Shown here: piece by piece, positions 17,632-30,290 of the stretch
Position numbering within the stretch: position 1 is the first letter of the stretch
Layout: every line of letters starts with the position of its first letter
NCBI GenBank assembly: GCA_025934635.1
Contig: JAICWX010000020.1
Span: 1 to 49,112 of the forward strand
DNA: 49,112 nt
Direction of reading: 5' to 3'
Origin: Streptosporangiaceae bacterium
GTDB taxonomy: Bacteria > Actinomycetota > Actinomycetes > Streptosporangiales > Streptosporangiaceae
The notes under the pieces: model-generated
The model's input: only the letters and a program-made list of their open reading frames with translations
Databases searched by the model: none
Told to the model about the DNA's origin: nothing
Translations under genes and position numbers: made by a program

Positions 17632-20074
<2,443 letters not shown>

Positions 20075-20280
20075 GCAGAGTTAATTCCCGTCCGGCGGGC
20101 ACCTGTCCCGGCGAAACGCCGGCGATAGCGGCCACATTCTTGTGGCCCGGCCGTCACCCCCACGTTGCCTACTGCTACCTGGATATGGCTGGAAAAGGGG
20201 CCCCGAATGGGCTCCGGGACGGGTGATGCTCATGGTGCGCTAGGCGTCCTGCCGCCGGTTATGGGTGGCGGCGTGGCTAA

Positions 20281-20336
20281 CGACATTGATGGAGCATCAA
20301 TGTCGTGATCGCGACATCGATGGAGCATTCATGTCG
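20281..20336. repeat. Paired 25-bp palindromes, copy B of a 56-bp element
   Basis: Unit 1 (20281-20305) is a perfect palindrome, CGACATTGATG-GAG-CATCAATGTCG. Unit 2 (20312-20336) differs at a few arm bases. The spacer is TGATCG. Same design and nearly the same sequence as copy A at 9804-9859, in opposite orientation. It lies about 207 bp upstream of the sigma-factor frame. Confidence 0.88.
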
Positions 20337-20450
20337 TTGCTGGGAAGCCGGGTGAGGGACGCGCGTGGGACGCACGGTATGCGTGGGACTTCTGAGGTTT
20401 AGCCGGGGGGCCAGGCCAGACCGGGCGGGGCTGGGCGGGGTCGGTGGGTA

Positions 20451-20558
20451 GGCGGGACGGGCAGGGCCCGGGTGGGAGGCGGGACGGGCAGGGCCCGGGT
20501 GGGAGGCGGGACGGGCAGGGCCCGGGTGGGAGGCGGGACGGGCAGGGCCCGGGTGGGG
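20451..20558. repeat. Four-copy 27-bp G-rich tandem repeat
   Basis: Near-identical 27-bp units, each containing GGCGGGACGGGCAGGG followed by CCCGGGTGGGA; the last unit has one extra G. Runs of three G on the plus strand could form G-quadruplexes. It is downstream of groEL and upstream of the sigma-factor gene on the minus strand, with no gene of its own. Confidence 0.85.
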
Positions 20559-20576
20559 AGGCGGGGTGGGAGAACG

Positions 20577-20616
20577 CGAAAGCCGGGTTCCAGTGAGTAC
20601 TGGAACCCGGCTTTCG
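20577..20616 (-). terminator. Strong hairpin downstream of groEL
   Basis: Perfect 18-bp stem, CGAAAGCCGGGTTCCAGT paired with ACTGGAACCCGGCTTTCG, with a GAGT loop, 63 bp after the groEL stop. No clear U tract follows, but stem strength and position support transcript termination. Confidence 0.8.
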
Positions 20617-20678
20617 GTTGCCTGGCGGGCGCGGGCCTCGGGCCGCTGGCGGCGGTGCGGGGCCTGGTGCCTGCGGGG

Positions 20679-22298
<1,620 letters not shown>

Positions 22299-22420
22299 TT
22301 ACTACCTCAACCTACGGTTGGATCGAGTTCTCAGTCAGCATGCCGCAGCATGCTCACAGGCCCCGGCGGCAGGGACCCCGGCGATAAGCCGGGCGCCCCG
22401 CCGCCAGGGCCCGCGGGTTA

Positions 22421-22732
22421 CTACTTTTCGATGACGGCGAGTACGTCGCGCGCGGAGAGCACGAGGAACTCCTCGCCGGAGTACTTGACCTCGGTGCCGC
22501 CGTACTTGCTGTACAGCACCACGTCGCCGACCTTGACGTCGACGGGCACGCGCTTGGAGCCCGCATCGTCGAAACGGCCCGGGCCGACGGCAAGGACTTC
22601 GCCCTCCTGGGGCTTCTCCTTGGCGGTGTCCGGGATAACAAGGCCGGATGCCGTGGTCTGCTCAGCTTCGAGCGGCTTGACCACGATCCGGTCTTCGAGC
22701 GGCTTGATAACTACCTTGGTGGCGGTCGTCAC
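22421..22732 (-). CDS. groES: Co-chaperonin GroES
   Basis: A 103-residue lid of the GroEL chamber. Starts [38 protein letters not shown], with the mobile loop TTASGLVIP, and ends [23 protein letters not shown] 22732 is the start, with a GGAGGGGGAGG purine tract ending 7 bp upstream. First gene of the groES-groEL operon, with CIRCE 96 bp upstream of the start codon. Confidence 0.97.
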   Translation of the reverse strand: MTTATKVVIKPLEDRIVVKPLEAEQTTASGLVIPDTAKEKPQEGEVLAVGPGRFDDAGSKRVPVDVKVGDVVLYSKYGGTEVKYSGEEFLVLSARDVLAVIEK

Positions 22733-22827
22733 GATATGACCTCCCCCTCCGGAAAGGCTAATGGTGAGTTGCTAGAGAGGGCGAGCGCGGCCGCCTGTCG
22801 TCGCGGGTGCCAGACTGCCTCGTCGCG

Positions 22828-22854
22828 TTAGCACTCTACCTCAGTGAGTGCTAA
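22828..22854 (-). promoter_or_regulatory. CIRCE operator (HrcA site)
   Basis: Perfect TTAGCACTC-N9-GAGTGCTAA. It begins 6 bp downstream of the groES -10 hexamer and so covers the transcription start, the classical position for heat-shock repression by HrcA. Confidence 0.97.
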
Positions 22855-22860
22855 TCCGGA

Positions 22861-22889
22861 ACATTAGTGCGCCCAAGCGGGCGCGTCAA
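22861..22889 (-). promoter_or_regulatory. groESL promoter
   Basis: Minus-strand TTGACG (22884-22889), 17-bp spacer, TAATGT (22861-22866): a good housekeeping-sigma promoter, with CIRCE at its start site. Confidence 0.8.
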
Positions 22890-22932
22890 ACAGGCGAGTC
22901 CGGCGACAACTGAATTTAGTCACTCTCAGTAC

Positions 22933-22960
22933 TTGACTCATCACTGACAGTCACTAAAGT
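22933..22960 (+). promoter_or_regulatory. Promoter of the coiled-coil gene
   Basis: TTGACT (22933-22938), 16-bp spacer, TAAAGT (22955-22960). Predicted start near 22967, about 60 bp before the ATG. It diverges from the groESL promoter with only about 43 bp between the two -35 boxes, so the two may influence each other. Confidence 0.65.
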
Positions 22961-23028
22961 TGTTCTGGCCCCCGGTATCAGCGGCAACGAGCCAGCTATC
23001 GGGATGTTCGACCATCTGGAGGAGCACC

Positions 23029-24696
23029 ATGGATCAGTCGGGCAACCACATCCTGTCTCGCGGAAACCAGCCGGGTGCCGCCGATCGCATGCGCGAGCTG
23101 CTCGCTCGCACCGTACAAGACCACATGACTGACCAGCGGTCGAACGCGGGCGCCCTGGAAGAAATCCGGCAGCGGATGGAAGGGCTCGAGTGGCTGGTGA
23201 ACGACGTGCGCCAGCGAGAGATTCCCGGCGTGACGGTCCGGCTTGACAGAGTGGCCCATCACCTGAACGAGGGCATGCAGAAGGCTCCTCTATGGGCCGA
23301 GTCGCTCGCGGAGCACATGGAACTGCTCCGGGCCCAGGTGGCCCCGGCCGCCGACATGCACCCACTGTGGGCTGACATCGGCGCCGTCTTGCGGAACGTC
23401 GAGCGGTCCCTGCCACGGCTGCAGGCGGTCGGTGACATGATCGGCCAGGCCATGGAAGCGCTGCGGTCACAGGACGAACGCCTGGACAAGCTGCAACATA
23501 ACGTGGGTAAGCTGCAGCAGAGCATGGAGTTGGCGCCGGGCCGGTTCAGCCGCCTGGACACGGCGGTCGGTGAGCTCATGGAGCGGACCGGCCAGCTCGA
23601 CGAGGACATCTCGGTGACCAGAGGGCGGGTGGCGACGGGCTTTGGCACACTCGCGGCCCAGGTCGAGCAGACGGCGAAGGCGACATCCGGTCACGTTTCT
23701 CAGGTCCTGGAGACGATAAAGGCCAGCCTTGACGGCATGGCGGAGGACATGGCGGGCATCGACGGCCAGGTCAGCCTGCTCAGCGGTCAGGTCCGAGTGG
23801 TGCACGGGCGAATCGAGCGGCTCGACGAACGGCTTGCGGACACTGACGGCAAGCTCGGCTCGCTGGACGCGACGCTGGCCGCGACCGACGGCAAGATCGG
23901 TTCGGCCGACGCCAGGGTCGCCGCTCTCGACACCAAGCTGGAACGTCTGGACGAGCGCCTAGATGACCAGTACCACCGGATGAGCGCGATTGACAGCACG
24001 CTCGGCGAAATCGGCAGCACGCTGGCCACCGCCAATACCAGGATCGGCGGGACCGAGGCCACGCTAGTCGCCGCCGACACCAAGTTCGCCGCGCTCGACA
24101 GCCGGATCGAACGGCTTGACCACCGGCTGGGCGAGCACGGCAAGGGGCTCACCTCGGTCGACGGCAAACTCGACACGCTGGCGAGCCGACTCAGCCCGGT
24201 CGACAGCAAGCTCAGCGTGCTGGACAGCAGGCTCGCCACGGTGGACAGCAAGGTCGGTACGCTCAGCGGCCGGCTCGACGGGCTCGACGGCAGGCTGGCA
24301 GGCGTCGGCGCGAGGATTGACGGCCTCGGCGACAAGTTCGGTGCCCTGGACGGCAGACTCGAGACCGCGAACGGCCGGTTCGGCGACGTCGGCGGCAAGC
24401 TCGAGTCGCTGGGCCAGCAGGTGACGACGGTGGGCGGCAGGCTCGACGTGGTGGACGAGCACCTGACCGACCAACTCGAGCCGCTCATCCATGAACTGCG
24501 GTCCCGGCCGGGACATATGGAGATCCAGGAGATCCTGGTCAAGATCGTGGACGCGGCCCAGAATGACATGTCCACCCAGCTCGGCTCGCTGGAGGAGACC
24601 GTCCTCACCCTGGCCGAAGCCCTGCTGCGACCGCAGGGGCAGCCGGTGCCCGCGCCCCAAGACGTTCCCGCGCCTAGGGACGGCGCCGACCTCTAG
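23029..24696 (+). CDS. Long heptad-repeat coiled-coil protein, function unknown
   Basis: A 555-residue protein that I cannot assign to a family. ATG 23029 is chosen for GGAGGAG 4 bp upstream. Residues 1-210 are mixed helical sequence with conserved-looking stretches (LEWLVNDVRQREIPGVTVRLDRV, APAADMHPLWADIG). From about 225 to 480 a 7-residue pattern [L/V/T]-D-x-[K/R]-[L/I]-x-x repeats with few breaks (LDERLAD, TDGKLGS, LDTKLER, VDSKLSV, LDSRLAT), giving a continuous 3-4 hydrophobic heptad predicted to form a long rod. The C-terminus has another helix (MEIQEILVKIVDAAQNDM) and a Pro tail. There is no signal peptide, membrane segment or enzyme motif, so it is probably cytoplasmic and may be a scaffold or filament. 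Its own promoter diverges from groESL. Confidence 0.8.
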   Translation: MDQSGNHILSRGNQPGAADRMRELLARTVQDHMTDQRSNAGALEEIRQRMEGLEWLVNDVRQREIPGVTVRLDRVAHHLNEGMQKAPLWAESLAEHMELLRAQVAPAADMHPLWADIGAVLRNVERSLPRLQAVGDMIGQAMEALRSQDERLDKLQHNVGKLQQSMELAPGRFSRLDTAVGELMERTGQLDEDISVTRGRVATGFGTLAAQVEQTAKATSGHVSQVLETIKASLDGMAEDMAGIDGQVSLLSGQVRVVHGRIERLDERLADTDGKLGSLDATLAATDGKIGSADARVAALDTKLERLDERLDDQYHRMSAIDSTLGEIGSTLATANTRIGGTEATLVAADTKFAALDSRIERLDHRLGEHGKGLTSVDGKLDTLASRLSPVDSKLSVLDSRLATVDSKVGTLSGRLDGLDGRLAGVGARIDGLGDKFGALDGRLETANGRFGDVGGKLESLGQQVTTVGGRLDVVDEHLTDQLEPLIHELRSRPGHMEIQEILVKIVDAAQNDMSTQLGSLEETVLTLAEALLRPQGQPVPAPQDVPAPRDGADL

Positions 24697-24770
24697 CGCG
24701 TGAGCGCGGCGGCCCGGGGATCCGTAGAGACGGGGTCAGGGCCAGCGGACGGGGCGGTGGCCTGGGAGTT

Positions 24771-26012
24771 ATGGTGAGGAATATGTCCCAGGTGCTGGAG
24801 CGGGCTTACGCCGAGGAACTGGACGCGGCCGATCCGCTGGCCGGGTTCCGCGACCGGTTCGCGCTGGACGACCCGGGCCTGGTCTACCTGAACGGCAACT
24901 CGCTCGGCGCACTGCCGCGGGCCACGCTGCGCCGCCTCGAGACGGTGATCCGCGCGGAGTGGGGTACCGCGCTGGCCCGGTCCTGGGATCACTGGGTGGA
25001 TCTGCCCACCCGGGCCGGCGACCTGGTCGGCGAGCTGACCGGGGCCGCGCCGGGCCAGACCGTGGTGGCCGACAACACCACGGTGAACCTGTACAAGCTG
25101 GCCTGCGCCGCGCTCGACGCCCGGCCCGGCCGGACGGTGATCGTCACCGACCGGGACAACTTCCCCAGCGACCGCTACGTGCTCGAGGGCATCGCCGCCC
25201 AGCGCGGGCTCGAGCTGCGCATGCTGGACACCGACATCAACGAGGGGCTGGACGCCGGGCAGGTCCGGGCCGCCCTCGGCGCGGAGGTCGCGCTGGTCAG
25301 CCTGTCCCACGTGGCGTACCGCAGCGGGGCGCTGGCCGACATGGCGGGCATCACCGAGATCGTGCACCAGGCCGGGGCGCTGATGCTCTGGGACCTGTGC
25401 CACTCGGTCGGAGCGGTGCCGGTCGAGCTCGACCGGTGCGGCGCGGACCTGGCGGTGGGCTGCACCTACAAGTACCTCAACGCGGGCCCCGGCGCCCCGG
25501 CGTTCCTGTACGTCGCCTCCCGGCTCCAGGACGACCTGCGCCAGCCGGTCTGGGGCTGGTTCTCCCAGCGTGACCAGTTCGCCATGGGCCCGGCCTACGA
25601 CCCGGCCCCGGGCATCGCCAAGTTCACCACCGGCACCCCGTCCATCCTCGGGGTCGCGGCGGTGGAAGAGGGCGCGCGGCTGCTGCTGGAGGCGGGCCCG
25701 GGCCCGATGCGGGCCAAGAGCACGCGGCTGACCGCGTACCTGGTCGAACTGGGCGAGGCAGGGCTGGAACCGCTCGGCTGCGCGCTGGCCACGCCGCGAG
25801 ATGGCGCCCGCCGCGGCGGGCACGTCACGTACTGCCATCCAGCGGCGGAGCGGATCATGGAGCGGCTCGCGGCGGCGGGCATCGTCACCGACTACCGGAC
25901 GCCGGACCGGTTCCGGTTCGGCCTGCCCCCGCTCACCACCCGTTTCACCGACGTCTGGGCCGCGGTGGCCGCCACCCGCGCCCTCCTCGAGGCCGGAGAG
26001 ATCCATGCCTGA
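24771..26012 (+). CDS. kynU: Kynureninase
   Basis: PLP enzyme cleaving kynurenine to anthranilate and alanine (or 3-hydroxykynurenine to 3-hydroxyanthranilate). About 413 residues. Early motif YLNGNSLGALPRAT, cofactor segment LSHVAYRSGALADM, Asp motif LWDLCHSVGAVPVELD and the PLP-lysine motif CTYKYLNAGPGAP, with Lys near residue 234, are all family hallmarks, as is GTPSILGV. Two starts are possible, ATG 24771 and ATG 24783 (MSQVLERAY); neither has a well-spaced ribosome-binding site and the shorter one resembles homologues. It overlaps kynA by 8 bp. Confidence 0.94.
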   Translation: MVRNMSQVLERAYAEELDAADPLAGFRDRFALDDPGLVYLNGNSLGALPRATLRRLETVIRAEWGTALARSWDHWVDLPTRAGDLVGELTGAAPGQTVVADNTTVNLYKLACAALDARPGRTVIVTDRDNFPSDRYVLEGIAAQRGLELRMLDTDINEGLDAGQVRAALGAEVALVSLSHVAYRSGALADMAGITEIVHQAGALMLWDLCHSVGAVPVELDRCGADLAVGCTYKYLNAGPGAPAFLYVASRLQDDLRQPVWGWFSQRDQFAMGPAYDPAPGIAKFTTGTPSILGVAAVEEGARLLLEAGPGPMRAKSTRLTAYLVELGEAGLEPLGCALATPRDGARRGGHVTYCHPAAERIMERLAAAGIVTDYRTPDRFRFGLPPLTTRFTDVWAAVAATRALLEAGEIHA

Positions 26013-26805
26013 GCCTGCCGGCACCACCGAACCCGTTACCTACTCCGGTTACCTGCGGCTCGACCAGCTGCTGACGGCGCAGCAGCCGCGGTCGGCCGAG
26101 CACGACGAGATGCTGTTCATCGTCATCCATCAGATCTACGAGCTGTGGTTCAAGCAGCTGCTGCACGAGCTCGCCAAGCTGCAGACCGAACTCGACGGCG
26201 GCAGCACCACCCATGCCATGCGCACGCTGCGGCGGACGCTGGCCATCTTGAAGATCGTGGTATCCCAGCTCGACGTGCTCGAGACCATGACGCCGACCCA
26301 GTTCACCCGGTTCCGCGACTGGCTCGGCACCTCCAGCGGGTTCGAGTCGGCGCAGTTCCGCGAGCTGGAAGCGGTGCTGGGACGGCGGGACCGGGTGATG
26401 CTCTCGGCGCGCGCCCTGACCGGCGCCGAGCGGGAGCGCATCACGGCGGCGATGTCGCGGCCCTCCCTGTTCGACTCCTTCGTCCGCTACCTGGCCGGGC
26501 AGGGCTACGACGTGCCCGCCGAGATCGCGAACCGCGACGTCACGACGCCGCTCGAGGCCTCCGGCGCGATGCAGCAGACGCTGAAGAAGGTCTACGACGA
26601 CGACACCGACGCGACCGCGGTGTGCGAGCTGCTGGTGGACCTCGACGAGGGCATGCAGGAGTGGCGCTACCACCACGTCAAGATGGTGGAGCGGACGATC
26701 GGCGGCCGCCGCGGCACCGGCGGCTCGCCGGGCTCGGCCTACCTGCGGTCCACCCTGGCCGCGCCCACGTTCCCCGACCTATGGGCGATGCGCAGCCTCG
26801 GCTAG
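26005..26805 (+). CDS. kynA: Tryptophan 2,3-dioxygenase
   Basis: Heme enzyme that opens the indole ring of tryptophan to N-formylkynurenine. 266 residues. Characteristic segments are YSGYLRLDQLL, HDEMLFIVIHQIYELWFKQLLHEL (distal-side helices), ARMTPTQF-like MTPTQFTRFRDWLGTSSGFES and YHHVKMVERTIGGRRGTGGSPGSAYL, which supplies the proximal heme His. ATG 26005 overlaps the kynU stop (ATGCCTGA) with GGAGA upstream, so translation is coupled. No kynurenine formamidase gene is adjacent. It ends tail to tail with the next gene, sharing CTAG. Confidence 0.95.
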   Translation: MPEPAGTTEPVTYSGYLRLDQLLTAQQPRSAEHDEMLFIVIHQIYELWFKQLLHELAKLQTELDGGSTTHAMRTLRRTLAILKIVVSQLDVLETMTPTQFTRFRDWLGTSSGFESAQFRELEAVLGRRDRVMLSARALTGAERERITAAMSRPSLFDSFVRYLAGQGYDVPAEIANRDVTTPLEASGAMQQTLKKVYDDDTDATAVCELLVDLDEGMQEWRYHHVKMVERTIGGRRGTGGSPGSAYLRSTLAAPTFPDLWAMRSLG

Positions 26806-28553
26806 CCCAGCTTCGGTTCGGCCAGCTTCGGTTCGGCCGGTTCCGTTCGGCCAGCGGGTGCCGCGCCGTTCACGGCGGCCCCGGCCGACGACGGCTCGGC
26901 CAGCTCGACGCGGTTCCGGCCCTGCCGCTTGGCCAGGTAGAGGGCGGCGTCGGCGAGCCGCTCGAGGCGGTCGGGCGTGCTGGCATGGTCGGGGAAGACG
27001 GCGACGCCGATCGAGGCGGTGACCGACACGTCGCTGCCGTGCAGCGAGATCTCGGCGATCGCCCCCCTCACCCGCTCGGCGATCTCGAGCGCGTCGGCGA
27101 TCCCGGTGTCGGGCAGCAGGATCGCGAACTCCTCCCCGCCGTTGCGGCCGGCGAAATCCCTGGTCCGCAGCGTGCCGCGCAGCGTCGCGCCGACGCTGGC
27201 CAGGACCTGGTCCCCGACGGGGTGCCCGCGCTGGTCGTTGACCTGCTTGAAGTGGTCGAGGTCGAGCAGGAGCAGGGCGAGCGGCACCTGGGTCGTCGCG
27301 GCCTGTGCGAACGTCCGCTTCAGGGCGTCGGCGACCGCGCGCTTGTTGGGCAGCCCGGTCAGGCCGTCGGTGGCGGCGCGGATCTCGGCGACCGCCAGGT
27401 TACGCAGGTTCGCCAGGACCGGCGCGGCCTGGCCGACGGATTCGCGAATCCGCTGCTCCTCGACCTCGGAGTAGGGCGCCGGGCGGCTGACGAGGACGGA
27501 GCCGATCACCTCGCCGCCGACGGTGAGCGGGACGCAGCAGGAGGTGCCAGGCACCGGGGCGCACACCGGGCAGGACAGGAGGGCCGGCCGGCCGCTGTCC
27601 TCCCGGTGCGTCCGGCCCGACCGCACCGCCAGGCACGAGCGCGGCTCGGCGCCGCGCAGGGTCCCGGGCAGCGGCGAGCCGTCCGGCAACGGGGTGACCG
27701 CCTCGAGCCGGTCGGCGCTGTTGTTCCGGTTGAGCACCACGGCGCCGGTCTCCGGGAGCGTGCGCTCCAGATGCCGCTGGAGCAGCCGCTGCGCCTCGTC
27801 CTCGTCGCCGGCGATCTGCAGGGTGTCGGCGAACTCGGCCTGGTCCTGGCCCGGCTCCAGGCTCCGGCGGATGCGGCGGATCCCGTGTGCCAGCAGCAGC
27901 GCGCCGAACGCCAGGCCGAACGCCGCGGCCCCGGCGATCAGGACGACGGCCCGGACCGCGCCCCCGTCGGCGCGGGCGTGGTCGGCGCGGGCGTCGTCGA
28001 GCTCGCGGGCGGACAGCCGGCCGAGATGGGCGCTGACCGGGGCGTAGGCGGCGGCCAGCGCCGAGCCGGCCGTCGCTGACGCGGCATTCGCGGGGGCGGC
28101 ATTCGCCGGGGCGGCATTCGCCGGGGCGGGCGCGGACGGCGGCAGGTTCGCCGGGCTGAGCAGGTTCCTGACCGCGGTCCACTGGCGGCCGAACAGCTCG
28201 ATGTCGGCGTGCTCGGCCGGCGGGTCGGCGGCGTGCAGCTGCTCCAGCGCGAACAGCCGCGCGTCGACCGCGGGCAGCAGGTGAGTGTAGAGGGAGCCGA
28301 GGAGCCGGGAGCGTTCGGCGGGGGCGGTGGTGAGCACGGCCTGCTGGCCGGCCGTGTACGCCGCGTCCATGCTCCGGGCCAGCTGGCCGGTCGCGATCGC
28401 GGTGGTCAGCTCGTCGCCGGCGATCTCGTTGCCCTGTTCCGTGGCCGAGCGGGTGGCCAGGATGCCGATGACGGCCACCACGATGGTCGCGAGCGCGAGC
28501 GCGGCGCCGAGCACGGCGAGCGAGCTGGTGGCGGCTCTGGCAAGCGTTCGCAT
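26802..28553 (-). CDS. Membrane GAF-GGDEF diguanylate cyclase
   Basis: Predicted c-di-GMP synthase of 583 residues. A membrane helix at about 8-33, a sensor region (34-197) and a second helix (199-222) suggest a periplasmic input domain. A GAF-like domain (about 240-385) and a GGDEF domain (about 390-550) follow. GGEEF (472-476) is intact and RTRD (463-466) is a product-inhibition site, so an active, feedback-regulated cyclase is expected. The GAF part has a Cys cluster C-x2-C-x7-CC (328-340) that could sense redox or bind metal. The sensor linker has PANAA repeats and the C-terminus EPKLAEPKLG repeats from in-frame 15-bp tandems. ATG 28553 has TACCAT 7 bp upstream, a likely leaderless start. 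Confidence 0.9.
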   Translation of the reverse strand: MRTLARAATSSLAVLGAALALATIVVAVIGILATRSATEQGNEIAGDELTTAIATGQLARSMDAAYTAGQQAVLTTAPAERSRLLGSLYTHLLPAVDARLFALEQLHAADPPAEHADIELFGRQWTAVRNLLSPANLPPSAPAPANAAPANAAPANAASATAGSALAAAYAPVSAHLGRLSARELDDARADHARADGGAVRAVVLIAGAAAFGLAFGALLLAHGIRRIRRSLEPGQDQAEFADTLQIAGDEDEAQRLLQRHLERTLPETGAVVLNRNNSADRLEAVTPLPDGSPLPGTLRGAEPRSCLAVRSGRTHREDSGRPALLSCPVCAPVPGTSCCVPLTVGGEVIGSVLVSRPAPYSEVEEQRIRESVGQAAPVLANLRNLAVAEIRAATDGLTGLPNKRAVADALKRTFAQAATTQVPLALLLLDLDHFKQVNDQRGHPVGDQVLASVGATLRGTLRTRDFAGRNGGEEFAILLPDTGIADALEIAERVRGAIAEISLHGSDVSVTASIGVAVFPDHASTPDRLERLADAALYLAKRQGRNRVELAEPSSAGAAVNGAAPAGRTEPAEPKLAEPKLG

Positions 28554-28560
28554 TCAACAA

Positions 28561-28566
28561 ATGGTA
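28561..28566 (-). promoter_or_regulatory. -10 hexamer for leaderless diguanylate cyclase mRNA
   Basis: Minus-strand TACCAT followed by 7 bp and ATG 28553; no ribosome-binding site. Confidence 0.45.
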
Positions 28567-28674
28567 ACCGAAAGAGAATGGCCGGAGTAGAATGCCGAAC
28601 TGGGCAATTCGCCGTCACGCATCCCGTTATTGCGGCATTTATGACGTCTTCTTAGGTGCAGGTCAAAGCCATGT

Positions 28675-28702
28675 ACCGAACGAAGATGGCCGCCCGTTCG
28701 GT
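28675..28702 (-). terminator. Hairpin after guaA
   Basis: ACCGAACG (28675-28682) pairs with CGTTCGGT (28695-28702) around a 12-bp loop, 14 bp after the guaA stop. No T tract, so it may only protect the mRNA end. Confidence 0.45.
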
Positions 28703-28715
28703 GGAAAGCCCTTTG

Positions 28716-30290
28716 TTATTCCCACTCGATCGTGGCGGGTGGCTTGCTGGTGACGTCGAGCACCACGCGGTTGATCTCGGGGACCTCGTTGGTGACCCGG
28801 GTGGAGATCCGGGCGAGCACCTCGTCCGGCACCCGGGCCCAGTCCGCGGTCATCGCGTCCTCGCTGGTCACCGGGCGGATCACGATCGGGTGCCCGTAGG
28901 TGCGGCCGTCGCCCTGCACGCCCACCGAGCGGACGTCGGCCAGCAGCACCACCGGGCACTGCCAGATCACGGGGTCGAGGCCGGCCGCGGACAGTTCCGC
29001 GCGGACGATGGCGTCGGCCTCGCGGAGGATCGCGAGCCGCCCGGCCGTCACCTCGCCGATGATCCTGATGGCCAGCCCGGGGCCGGGGAACGGCTGGCGG
29101 CGGACGATCGCGGGCGGCAGCCCGAGCTCCTCCCCCACCCGGCGCACCTCGTCCTTGAACAGGGCCCGCAGCGGCTCGACGAGCTGGAATTTCAGGTCGT
29201 CGGGCAGCCCGCCGACGTTGTGGTGGGACTTGATGTTCGCGGTCCCGGTGCCGCCGCCGGACTCCACCACGTCCGGGTACAGCGTGCCCTGGACCAGGTA
29301 GTCGCAGGCCTCGCCGTGCTGGCCGGCCTCGGCGGTGACCTCCCGGGCGGCGCGCTCGAAGGCGCGGATGAACTCGCGGCCGATGATCTTGCGCTTGGCC
29401 TCCGGGTCGGCCTCGCCGCCGAGCGCCGACAGGAAGACGCCGGCCTCGTCGGCGACCTTGAGCTTGACGCCGGTGGCGGCGACGAAGTCCTGCTCGACCT
29501 GCTCGGCTTCGCCCTTGCGGAGCAGCCCGTGGTCGACGAACACGCAGGTGAGCCGGTCGCCGATGGCCCGCTGGACGAGCGCCGCGGCCACCGCGGAGTC
29601 CACCCCGCCGGACAGCCCGCAGATGGCCCGGCCGTCGCCGACCTGCGCCCGGATCGCCGCCACCTGCTCCTCGACGATGTTGAGCATGGTCCAGGAGGGG
29701 CGGCAGCCGGCCAGCTCGAGGAAGCGGGCCAGGATGCGCTGGCCGTGCTCGGTGTGCATGACCTCGGGGTGGAACTGGACTCCGTACAGGCCGTCGTGGA
29801 CGCTCTCGATGGCGGCGACCGGGGTGGCTTCGGTCTGCGCGGTGACGGTGAAACCGGGCGGGGCCACGGTGGCGGTGTCCCCGTGCGACATCCAGGCTTT
29901 CTGGGTCTTCGGCAGGCCGGTGAGCAGGGAGCCGCCCGTCGTGGTCCGCAGTTCCGTGCCGCCGTACTCCCTGGCGCCGGTGTGGGCGACGGTGCCGCCG
30001 AGGCCGGTGACCATGAGCTGGAAGCCGTAGCAGATGCCGAGGACGGGGACGCCCGCCTCGAGCAGGCCGTCCGGGGCGGGCGGGGCGCCCTCGGCGTAGA
30101 CCGAGGCGGGGCCGCCGGACAAGATGATCGCCTTGGGGTTTTTCGCTAGCATCTCGGCGGCGGTCATCGTGGACGGGACGATCTCGGAGTAGACGTGGCA
30201 CTCCCGGACCCGGCGGGCGATCAGCTGCGCGTACTGCGCTCCGAAGTCGACGACGAGAACGGTGTCGAAGCCACCGGGCACGTTATTCAC
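28716..30290 (-). CDS. guaA: GMP synthase (glutamine-hydrolysing)
   Basis: Converts XMP to GMP with ATP and glutamine, completing the pathway started by guaB. The 524-residue protein has a class I glutaminase domain ([20 protein letters not shown], nucleophile motif [19 protein letters not shown]), an ATP-pyrophosphatase domain with LSGGVDSAV, and a C-terminal dimerisation domain with [18 protein letters not shown], ending PATIEWE. GTG 30290 overlaps the stop of the upstream CBS protein by 8 bp (GTGAATAA); GTG 30281, with GGTGA 5 bp upstream, is an alternative. A hairpin follows the stop. Confidence 0.96.
   Translation of the reverse strand: MNNVPGGFDTVLVVDFGAQYAQLIARRVRECHVYSEIVPSTMTAAEMLAKNPKAIILSGGPASVYAEGAPPAPDGLLEAGVPVLGICYGFQLMVTGLGGTVAHTGAREYGGTELRTTTGGSLLTGLPKTQKAWMSHGDTATVAPPGFTVTAQTEATPVAAIESVHDGLYGVQFHPEVMHTEHGQRILARFLELAGCRPSWTMLNIVEEQVAAIRAQVGDGRAICGLSGGVDSAVAAALVQRAIGDRLTCVFVDHGLLRKGEAEQVEQDFVAATGVKLKVADEAGVFLSALGGEADPEAKRKIIGREFIRAFERAAREVTAEAGQHGEACDYLVQGTLYPDVVESGGGTGTANIKSHHNVGGLPDDLKFQLVEPLRALFKDEVRRVGEELGLPPAIVRRQPFPGPGLAIRIIGEVTAGRLAILREADAIVRAELSAAGLDPVIWQCPVVLLADVRSVGVQGDGRTYGHPIVIRPVTSEDAMTADWARVPDEVLARISTRVTNEVPEINRVVLDVTSKPPATIEWE

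Larger units (their letters stand above)
20075..20678. other. Repeat-rich gap between groEL and the sigma factor gene
   Basis: Over 600 bp without a supported gene. From left to right it contains the 56-bp paired palindrome (20281-20336), a plain GC-rich stretch, a four-copy 27-bp G-rich tandem array (20451-20558) and the groEL terminator (20577-20616). In mycobacteria, as I recall, whiB3 sits between groEL1 and sigD; no WhiB-type Cys motif is seen here in any frame. Confidence 0.75.

Noticed and set aside
20451..20558. Origin or attachment site
   Set aside because: No DnaA boxes, integrase or tRNA nearby; just a G-rich tandem repeat.
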